The notes beneath the pieces were generated by a model. That model did not search any database, had not been told where the DNA came from, and worked only from the letters and a program-made list of their open reading frames with translations. From Zoogloea sp. (lineage in GTDB: Bacteria; Pseudomonadota; Gammaproteobacteria; Burkholderiales; Rhodocyclaceae), in assembly GCA_023150125.1 (NCBI GenBank), contig JAKLLM010000003.1, forward strand, positions 1 to 36,106: a stretch of DNA of 36,106 nt, in the 5' to 3' direction. Positions 18,593-27,842 of this stretch are shown piece after piece (positions within the stretch are counted from its first letter, which is position 1; every line of letters starts with the position of its first letter). The translations under genes and the position numbers were made by a program.

Positions 18593-19024
18593 ATGAAGAC
18601 CACCGCCGCCATCCGCACCGCCCTGCGCCGCCCGCTGCTCCTCGCCGCCCTGGCCGGCAGCCTGTCGATCGCCTTCCTGGCCGGCGCCACCACCGCCCAC
18701 ACCCTGCTCGCCCCGCGCCCGGTGGACCGGGCGCTGGCCACCACCGCGCTGCCCGGCAACCCGGCCTGGCAGCCCGACGAGCACGCGATCGGGCGCGACA
18801 TCTACTCCCCCCGCGGCACGCCCCTCGGCCGCCTCGTCGCGGTGTTCGACCGCCGCGCCGGCCAGGGCGCCTACGCCTTGATCGCCACCTACGACCGCGA
18901 CGCCCAGCTCGCCGGTGAGATCGCCGTGCCGATGAGCCGGCTCGACCTGCAGGGCGAACGCCTGGTGCTCTCCAGCCCCGCCGGCAGCCCGCCCGATGGC
19001 GAGGCGCGCCGCTGGCAGATGTGA
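18593..19024 (+). CDS. Membrane-anchored PRC-barrel-like protein
   Basis: N-terminal TM, then AIGRDIYSPRGTPLGRLVAVFDRRAGQGAYALIATYDRDAQLAGEIAVPMSRLDLQGERLVLS resembles PRC-barrel. Confidence 0.6.
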   Translation: MKTTAAIRTALRRPLLLAALAGSLSIAFLAGATTAHTLLAPRPVDRALATTALPGNPAWQPDEHAIGRDIYSPRGTPLGRLVAVFDRRAGQGAYALIATYDRDAQLAGEIAVPMSRLDLQGERLVLSSPAGSPPDGEARRWQM

Positions 19025-19073
19025 GCCCGCCAGCCGCCAGGGCCCGCCGAGCCGTGCTGCGGCAGGCCCGGCC

Positions 19074-19883
19074 TCAGCCGCCGATGTCCATCGCCTGCAC
19101 CGCCACCGGCCGGAAGGCGCCGCAGGCCTCGTCGTAATCCAGCCGCTCCAAGCTGCAGCGCCGCTCGCCCGCCACCAGCGCGTGACGGATCACGTTCACC
19201 GAATTCGGGTGCCCTCCGCGCAGCCGCCGGGACGTCGCGGTGCCCGCCAGCGCCGTCCAGCAGCCCCGCGCCACCGGGCCATAGCGCTCGGCCAGCGGGC
19301 GGCAGAAGGGCGCATGGACATGCCCCGAAAGCACCAGGTCGGCCCCCGCCAGCGCCCACCCCATCACCGCCTCCCGCGCCCCGCGGACGATGTCCGCTTC
19401 GTCGGCCAGCGCGGCCACGTCCAGCGGATGGTGGACCACCACCACCCGCAACTGCCACGGGCGAGCACGGCGCAGGCAGCGGCTCACCGCCTCGACCTGC
19501 GCCGGCGAGATCTCCCCGTGCCGATGGCGCCAGCGGCGCGTGCTGTCGACCCCCACCACCAGCAGGTCGGCGAGCCTGCCCGCGGACACCACCCCATCGC
19601 CGAACCAGCGCCGGAAACCGCGGTAGGGACACAACAGGCGCGACACGGGATCGAACAGGGGCAGGTCGTGATTGCCCGGCACCACCAGCCGCGGGCAGTC
19701 GGGCAAGCGCGCCATGAAGGCCGCCGCCGCCGCGAACTCGGCGGGCCGGGCGCGCTGGGTCACGTCGCCGGAGACGACGACCAGATCCGGCCCCAGCGCC
19801 TCGGCCAGCGCCAGCAATGCGCCCACCACCGGCGGGCGTTCGGTGCCGAAATGGGGGTCGGAGATCTGCAGGATGACGCTCAT
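19074..19883 (-). CDS. Metallophosphoesterase (calcineurin-like)
   Basis: ISDPHFGTERP...DLVVVSGDVTQRARPAEF...LVVPGNHDLPLFDP...VVVHHPLD...LSGHVHAPF: full metal-ligand motif set. Confidence 0.93.
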   Translation of the reverse strand: MSVILQISDPHFGTERPPVVGALLALAEALGPDLVVVSGDVTQRARPAEFAAAAAFMARLPDCPRLVVPGNHDLPLFDPVSRLLCPYRGFRRWFGDGVVSAGRLADLLVVGVDSTRRWRHRHGEISPAQVEAVSRCLRRARPWQLRVVVVHHPLDVAALADEADIVRGAREAVMGWALAGADLVLSGHVHAPFCRPLAERYGPVARGCWTALAGTATSRRLRGGHPNSVNVIRHALVAGERRCSLERLDYDEACGAFRPVAVQAMDIGG

Positions 19884-20854
19884 GCCGCCTCCCGCGGCGC
19901 CAGCAGCCACAGGGGCCGCTCGGCCACGCTGAAGACCAGCGGCGGACGCATCCGGATGCTCTCGCCGTCGATCGCCACCGCCACGTCCCGCGCCGGCCAC
20001 CAGCGCCGCCCCGGCTCGATCTGCAGGCGCCGGAACACCAGGCGCTCCACCGCGTCAGCCTCGCCCAGGCGGCCCAGGGCGCCCTTCAGCGCCAGCCCGA
20101 GCAGGGCACCGCGGCCAAGGGGCCGCAGCACCAGCCCGACCAGCCGACCGGCCTCCAGCTCTGCCGCCTCGGGTACGCCGAGCTGTTCGAGCTGCAGGCG
20201 GTTGTTGGCCACGAACACCGTTGAGCTGGTGAGGCTGCGCTCCACCCCGGGCCCGTCGGGCGCGCCAGCCTGCAGGCGGATCGGGTGCTGGCAGTGTTGC
20301 CCCAGGAGCGTCAGCAGCGCCGCGCCCCAGGCCGTCAGCCGGCTGCGCCCCCACTGCTGCTTGAAGGCCTCGCGGTCCTCCAGCAGGCGCGGGTAGAGGC
20401 CGAAGCTGGCATTGACCAGGAAGATCCGGCCGTTGAGGCTCCCCACCTGCACCGGCCGCAGGTGGCCGCCCAGCACCGCGGCCACCGCCTCGGCCGGATC
20501 GGCGGGAAAGCCATGGCAACGGCCGAAGTAATTGAAGGTGCCCTGGGGGATCGCGCTGAAGGCGACCCCGGCGCCCATCGCCGCGCGGGCCACGGTGTTG
20601 AGGGTTCCATCGCCCCCGACCGCCACCAGCAGGCCACGCAATGCGCCGGCGTGGGCCGCCGCGGCAGCTGCAGTCGCCTCGAGCTCGCCCGCCCGGGCGA
20701 CCTGGCGCACGCTCACCTGGCAACCGGCGGCACTCACCGCGTCGCGGATCACCCCGGCCAGCGCCTCGCCCTGCCGGCGGCCGGCGGCGCCATTGACCAC
20801 CACCACCCAGGGCGGCGGGCTGGCCAGGGAAGGCGCCGGGCCGCGCCCTGCCAC
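19880..20854 (-). CDS. Diacylglycerol/lipid kinase family protein; GTG start tentative
   Basis: PPPWVVVVNGAAGRRQG...LRGLLVAVGGDGTLNTVARAAMGAGVAFSAIPQGTFNYFGRCHGFPADPAEAV...: DAGK catalytic GGDGT and GTxN-like motifs; 4-bp overlap with the downstream phosphoesterase. Confidence 0.88.
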   Translation of the reverse strand: MAGRGPAPSLASPPPWVVVVNGAAGRRQGEALAGVIRDAVSAAGCQVSVRQVARAGELEATAAAAAAHAGALRGLLVAVGGDGTLNTVARAAMGAGVAFSAIPQGTFNYFGRCHGFPADPAEAVAAVLGGHLRPVQVGSLNGRIFLVNASFGLYPRLLEDREAFKQQWGRSRLTAWGAALLTLLGQHCQHPIRLQAGAPDGPGVERSLTSSTVFVANNRLQLEQLGVPEAAELEAGRLVGLVLRPLGRGALLGLALKGALGRLGEADAVERLVFRRLQIEPGRRWWPARDVAVAIDGESIRMRPPLVFSVAERPLWLLAPREAA

Positions 20855-21260
20855 ACCGTGCTCGGCGAGCCCTCGATGGCACACCCCGGGGGCTGGCGCA
20901 GGCCTCTGGCAGACGGGATCTTCGGCGACAGGACGGGGGGGCTCGGTCACGGGCTCGCGGCCTCGGGCAGGCTTGATCGACCCTCCAAGCCTAGCGCCCG
21001 CGCGCCCCCGTGCCTGTGGGCCCAGCCCTCGACGCACTGTAGGACGGCACCGACAGACACGCCGCCGGAGCCGGGAGTAATCTCGACAAAAACGCGCCGG
21101 GGGCGGACGTGGGAATCGGCTGACAGACGATTCGGCCCTGCCCGACGGCGGCGCCCCGCGGGCGCACCTAGACTGGCAATCGACACCGGCAGCGCCGTCG
21201 CGGCGGGCATCCCCCCGCGCCATCCCTGCCACCGCAAGCCCCGCCCCAGACGAGTCGCCC

Positions 21261-21659
21261 ATGCCTCCAGTACCGCCGCTGAAAACCGTGATCGTCGAGG
21301 ACAACCCCGTCCTCCTGGACCTGCTCACCGGGATGCTCGCCAGCATTCCGGGCGTCGACCTGGTCGGCCATGCCGACAGCGAGGCGGCCGCCATCTCGCT
21401 GCTCCGGGAAGCGCGCCCCCAGCTGGCCATCGTCGATCTCGAGCTACGCGCCGGCACCGGCCTCAAGGTGCTCGGGGCAGTGCATGACGCGCCCGCCGAT
21501 TTCGGCGCCCCCCGCGCGGTGGTGTTCTCCAACCACGCCCACCCGGTCGTCAAGAGCCGCTGCCTCAATCTGGGCGCGGTGGCCTTCTTCGACAAATCCT
21601 TCCAGATGGAGGAGCTCCTGGAGTTCGTCCAGCAGGCGGCCGAATCCCGCCCCGGCTGA
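21261..21659 (+). CDS. Single-domain response regulator
   Basis: MPPVPPLKTVIVEDNPVLLDLLTGMLASIPGVDLVGHADSEAAAISLLREARPQLAIVDLELRAGTGLKVL...VVFSNHAHP...VAFFDKSFQ: REC only. Confidence 0.88.
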   Translation: MPPVPPLKTVIVEDNPVLLDLLTGMLASIPGVDLVGHADSEAAAISLLREARPQLAIVDLELRAGTGLKVLGAVHDAPADFGAPRAVVFSNHAHPVVKSRCLNLGAVAFFDKSFQMEELLEFVQQAAESRPG

Positions 21660-21728
21660 ACGGCGCGCGCGGCCTCCTGCGCCCGGAAGGGCCGACAGCC
21701 CCCTGCGGGCGGCACGAACGTAAACGCG

Positions 21729-21753
21729 AAAAAGGGGTGGTCGCCCACCCCTT
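21729..21753 (-). terminator. Rho-independent terminator for the BON-domain gene
   Basis: Minus strand AAGGGGTGG-GCGA-CCACCCCTT followed by TTTCG; 9-bp perfect stem, T-run on the minus strand. Confidence 0.75.
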
Positions 21754-21785
21754 GTCTGCTCGCGTCTCGCGGGTCCGGCCCGCGC

Positions 21786-22097
21786 TCAGGGCCGGACGAC
21801 GATGTCGTTCCTCACCGACACGACCCCCGGCGTGCTGCGGGCCAGCTCCTCGGCCTGGCTGCGCTCCGCGGGGCTCTTGGCGAAGCCGGAGAGCTGGACG
21901 GTGCCCTTCAGCGTCTCGACGCTGATCGCCATCGCGCTCACCGCCTTGTCCTCGGCCAGCCGGGCCTTCACCCGGGTGGTGATGGTGGTGTCGTCCACAT
22001 ACTGGCCGACGGTGGATTGCTCGCGGGTCACGGCACAACCGGCGGCGGTGAAGGCCAGCAGGCCGGCCAGGGCAAGGGAAACGGCAGTGGTTTTCAT
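21786..22097 (-). CDS. BON domain lipoprotein
   Basis: MKTTAVSLALAGLLAFTAAGCAVTREQSTVGQYVDDTTITTRVKARLAEDKAVSAMAISVETLKGTVQLSGFAKSPAERSQAEELARSTPGVVSVRNDIVV; lipobox TAAGC. Confidence 0.92.
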   Translation of the reverse strand: MKTTAVSLALAGLLAFTAAGCAVTREQSTVGQYVDDTTITTRVKARLAEDKAVSAMAISVETLKGTVQLSGFAKSPAERSQAEELARSTPGVVSVRNDIVVRP

Positions 22098-22250
22098 GTT
22101 CGGCTCCTTCGATCCAGACGATGCTCGGCGGGACATTCCCGACGGGTGTTGCTGATCGAAAGGATAGGGCCCGGCGCCACGGGGCGATGTCCGACATGGC
22201 GGATTGGGCTGTAGGAAGAATCCTGCCCGGGCCGGGCGGCGCCTCGCCCT

Positions 22251-22670
22251 TCAGCGGCCCCCTCGCCCGGTGCCTGCGGCCGGCGCGTAGGCGCAGTAGC
22301 CCGGCCGCGGCCCCACCTGGGGGTGCTTGCGGCAGGTGTCGGGGCGCAGGTCGTACACCGTGCAGCGGCGCGTCGCTGCATCGAGGTAAAGGCAATCGCC
22401 GCTGGCCCGGCGGGCCAGCGTGAAGATGCTGCGCTTGAAATTGAAATGCTCGACCACGCCGGCCTTGGCGAGGCGCCGGGCGATCTGCTTGGGTGCCTCG
22501 TGCTCGGCTTCGAAGGCGTCCACGAGCTGCAGCCGCACCAGGTCGGGCAGCCGGACTTCCACCGGCATCGTGCAGCAGTTGGCCACGCAGCCGGCGCACA
22601 GGCCGTTGCGGTAGCGGGTCCAGGTTTCCAGACGGTCGACGTCCACCTGGGAAGGGCCGGTTGAAGCCAT
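22251..22670 (-). CDS. YkgJ-like cysteine cluster protein
   Basis: LCAGCVANCCTMPVEVRLPDLVRL...GDCLYLDAATRRCTVYDLRPDTCRKHP: Cys pattern of the YkgJ/CxxCxxCC zinc-iron cluster family; RBS GAGGGAATTTCGATG. Confidence 0.85.
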   Translation of the reverse strand: MASTGPSQVDVDRLETWTRYRNGLCAGCVANCCTMPVEVRLPDLVRLQLVDAFEAEHEAPKQIARRLAKAGVVEHFNFKRSIFTLARRASGDCLYLDAATRRCTVYDLRPDTCRKHPQVGPRPGYCAYAPAAGTGRGGR

Positions 22671-22833
22671 CGAAATTCCCTCGGTTTGCATGCAGGCCCG
22701 GCCGAAGCAGGCTCCGCCGGGGGCGCATGTATCGTCCCCCGGGCCCGCTCCTGTCAAGGGCATCCTGCCGGGCCGCTTGGGCGGGGCATCGGGCCGGGGC
22801 ATAATTGACAAAATCTCACCTCAGGAATCCCCG

Positions 22834-23673
22834 ATGCCCGCACGCCCCCTCCTCGCCGCAGCCCTGCTCGCCGTGGGCCTGTCGACCGCCGCGGCCCAGG
22901 AGACCAGCTACCGCTTCTCGCCGGTCAACCAGTGGGACATCAACAAGACCGCCGCCTACTGGAACCCGATCATCCAGTACGTCTCCGAGAAGAGCGGCGT
23001 GAAGCTCCAGCTCAAGATCGGGCGCACCTCGGCCGACACCACCAGCTATGTGCTCGCCCAGGAGGTCGAATTCGTGTTCAGCAACCATCTGTTCAGCCCG
23101 GAGCGCGACGCGCTCGGCTGGAAGGTCTTCGGCCGCCGCAACGCGCCGGCGCTGCACGGCCAGATCGCCGTGCCGGCCGATTCGCCGATCACCAGGCTCG
23201 AGGAGCTGCGGGGCCAGGAGGTGGCCTTTGCCGGGCCGGAGGCCTTCGTCGGCTACAAGGTGCCCTACGCCCACCTGGCCTCGAAGGGCATCGATGTGAA
23301 GGTCGTCTTCGGCGGCAACCAGAACGCCGCGATCACCCAGATGTTCGCCGGCAAGGCCAAGGCCACCGGCAGCAACTCGATGCTGATCGAAGGCTACGCC
23401 CGGCGCGAGAACAGGAAGTTCCGCATCCTGTGGACGTCCGAGCCCTACCACGACCTGGCCCTGATGGCCTCCGGCAAGGTGCCCGACAAAGACCTCAAGG
23501 CCGTGGCCGGCGCCTTCCTCGAGATGCACAAGGACGCCCGCGGCCGCGAGGTGCTGCACAAGGCCTCGCAGGAGGTCGGGCTGGATGCCGACGCCTACTT
23601 CATCCCGGCCAGCGGCAGCGACTACGCCGCCTACCGCCGCTTCTACCAGAGCGCCCCGGCGGGCGTGCGCTGA
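22834..23673 (+). CDS. PhnD-like phosphate/phosphonate-type substrate-binding protein
   Basis: Signal peptide MPARPLLAAALLAVGLSTAAAQ; YRFSPVNQWDINKTAAYWNPIIQYVSEKSGVKLQLKIGRTSADTTSYVLAQEVEFVFSNHLFSPE...LRGQEVAFAGPEAFVGYKVPYAHLASKGIDVKVVFGGNQNAAITQMFAGKAKATG. Confidence 0.85.
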   Translation: MPARPLLAAALLAVGLSTAAAQETSYRFSPVNQWDINKTAAYWNPIIQYVSEKSGVKLQLKIGRTSADTTSYVLAQEVEFVFSNHLFSPERDALGWKVFGRRNAPALHGQIAVPADSPITRLEELRGQEVAFAGPEAFVGYKVPYAHLASKGIDVKVVFGGNQNAAITQMFAGKAKATGSNSMLIEGYARRENRKFRILWTSEPYHDLALMASGKVPDKDLKAVAGAFLEMHKDARGREVLHKASQEVGLDADAYFIPASGSDYAAYRRFYQSAPAGVR

Positions 23674-23687
23674 GCCTGCCACGCCCT

Positions 23688-25709
<2,022 letters not shown>

Positions 25710-25998
25710 GCGGCCCGGCCGCGGCTGACAGGCGGGCGGCACCGCAAGCCCGGGCCCGCCGGCGGCATCAAGCACTTCACCGTTTGCCGCCGAGCCACCC
25801 CGCCGGCGCGGCGGCGAGCACCTCGAACGCGAAACCGCCAAACTTTCCGGCATCGCGGCCGTTGACCACAAGGCGTCCGGGCCGCGGCACCCGCCCGATG
25901 CACCCACCCGATTCCTGCGGGGACCACCATGATCCACACCCGGATCGTCGCCAGGCACCCAACCCGGCCGACGACCGCAGCACAGGAAGACTGACCCG

Positions 25999-26643
25999 AT
26001 GCCCGACCAAGACGCCGGCAGCCTGAGCTTCAAGCTGGTCTATTACGGCCCGGCCCAGAGCGGCAAGACCACCAACCTGCTGCGCCTCCACGACATCCTG
26101 TCGCCCGAGCTCAAGGGCGAGGTGATGACCATGGAGACCAAGGACGACCGCACCCTCTTCTTCGACCTCCTGCCGCTCGGCTTTCGTGCGCCCTCGGGAC
26201 TGCTGATCAAGCTGCGCCTGTTCACCGTGCCCGGCCAGGTGGCCCACGACGGCACGCGCAAGGCCGTGCTGTCGCGGGCCGACGGGATCGTCTTCGTGGC
26301 CGACTCCGACCGCTGCCAGGAAACCAACAACGGCGAAGCCTTCCAGAGCATGGCCGACAACTGCCACCGGGTCGGGCTGGATTTCGAGCACATCCCCCTC
26401 GTCGTGCAGTTCAACAAGCGCGACCTGCCCGGCGCCGTGCCCGAGGCCGAGATCCGCGAGCGCTGGGAGGCCGCGCCGTGGCCGCTGCACTTCGCGGTGG
26501 CGCTCACCGGCGAGGGCGTCGAGGCCACCTTCGAATCCCTGCTGCGCGCCCTTTACCGGCGCCACGACGCCGAGCTCGGGCTGGCCCGCGAGCACGGCGT
26601 CGGCGAACAGGCCTTCGTTGCCGGCATGCTGGGGCGGCCATGA
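25999..26643 (+). CDS. MglA-type small Ras-like GTPase
   Basis: G1 GPAQSGKTTNL; MglA-like RLFTVPGQVAHDGTRKAVLSRADGIVFVADS; G4 FNKRDLPG. Confidence 0.9.
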   Translation: MPDQDAGSLSFKLVYYGPAQSGKTTNLLRLHDILSPELKGEVMTMETKDDRTLFFDLLPLGFRAPSGLLIKLRLFTVPGQVAHDGTRKAVLSRADGIVFVADSDRCQETNNGEAFQSMADNCHRVGLDFEHIPLVVQFNKRDLPGAVPEAEIRERWEAAPWPLHFAVALTGEGVEATFESLLRALYRRHDAELGLAREHGVGEQAFVAGMLGRP

Positions 26644-27842
26644 GCAGCGCCGACTTCGACCGCGAATGGCGGCTCGGCGAACTCTTCGATGCGCGGATGC
26701 TGGAGCGCATCGCCCCGCCGCTGGCCGAGCTGCTCGGCGCCGACCTGGCGATCCTCGACCGTGACGGCGCCGCGCTGTGGGGCCGGCCCGCCGCCGAGGC
26801 CCGGCGCGAGGCGCTGGTGCTCGAGATCGAGCCCGCCGGCTACCTCGCAAGCAGCAGCGCCGACCCGGCCCGCCTGCGCAGCGCCGGCCGGATGTTCACC
26901 GCCCTCCTGCGCGCCGAGGCCCGCTACCGCATGGCCTCGGCCCTGCACCTCGAGGCGGTCACCCAGGATTTCGAGACCCTCAAGCTCGAACACTCCCGCC
27001 TGCTCGCCTCGGAGGCCCGCTACCGCAAGCTGTCCGAAGAGCTCGAAGCCCGCGTCGAGGCCCAGGTGGCCGACCTCGAGGCCCGCCAGCTGCAGCTCTA
27101 CCAGGCCGAGAAGCTCGCCTCGGTCGGCCAGCTCGCCGCCGGCACGGCCCACGAGATCAACAACCCGCTGGGCTTCGTCAGCAGCAACCTGGGCAGCTTC
27201 AAACACTACCTCGACACGTTTGCCGCACTGCACGGGCGGCTGGCCGAGGGCGAGGCGGCATGGCAGAGCCTCGACCTCGACTTCGTCCTCGCGGACGGCG
27301 CCGAGCTGCTCGCCGACTGCAGCGCCGGCCTGGCGCGGATCGCCCGCATCGTGGCCGACCTGAAGAGCTTCTCCAACGAAGGCCGCCCGCCCACCGAGGC
27401 GGCCGACCTCAACGCCTGCCTGCAGCACGCGGTGAGCGTGATCGGCACGCCGCCGCCGGGCATCCGGCTGCACACCGCGCTCGCCCCGCTGCCCCCCCTC
27501 GCCTGCAACCCGGGGCACCTCAACCAGGTCTTCGCCAGCCTGATCCGCAACGCCCTGCAGGCCATCCAGGACGCCGGCCGGCCCGGCACGGTGCGCATCG
27601 AAAGCGAAGCCAGCGCCGCCGGCATCCACATCCGCATCGCCGACGACGGCGTCGGCATGAGCCCGGCCCAGCTGGCGAGGGCCTTCGAACCCTTCTACAC
27701 TACACGCAGCATCGGCACCGGCACCGGGCTCGGCCTGTCCACCGCCCGCAACATCGTGCTCGCCCACCACGGAAGCATCGAGCTGGCCAGCACCCCGGGC
27801 GCGGGCACCACGGCCACGCTCTTCTTCCCGACCGCGCCATGA
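26640..27842 (+). CDS. Cytoplasmic sensor histidine kinase (HisKA/HATPase)
   Basis: H-box LASVGQLAAGTAHEINNPLGFVSSNL; N-box LIRNALQAIQDAG; G-box IADDGVGMSPAQLARAFEPFYTTRSIGTGTGLGLSTARNIV. ATGA overlap with upstream GTPase gene; no obvious TM. Confidence 0.92.
   Translation: MSSADFDREWRLGELFDARMLERIAPPLAELLGADLAILDRDGAALWGRPAAEARREALVLEIEPAGYLASSSADPARLRSAGRMFTALLRAEARYRMASALHLEAVTQDFETLKLEHSRLLASEARYRKLSEELEARVEAQVADLEARQLQLYQAEKLASVGQLAAGTAHEINNPLGFVSSNLGSFKHYLDTFAALHGRLAEGEAAWQSLDLDFVLADGAELLADCSAGLARIARIVADLKSFSNEGRPPTEAADLNACLQHAVSVIGTPPPGIRLHTALAPLPPLACNPGHLNQVFASLIRNALQAIQDAGRPGTVRIESEASAAGIHIRIADDGVGMSPAQLARAFEPFYTTRSIGTGTGLGLSTARNIVLAHHGSIELASTPGAGTTATLFFPTAP

Noticed and set aside
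22932-23687. N-terminal extension of the hybrid kinase ORF through the PhnD-like gene
   Set aside because: Out-of-frame shadow of the SBP with Arg/Gly/Ala-rich composition; GTG 23688 is the credible start.
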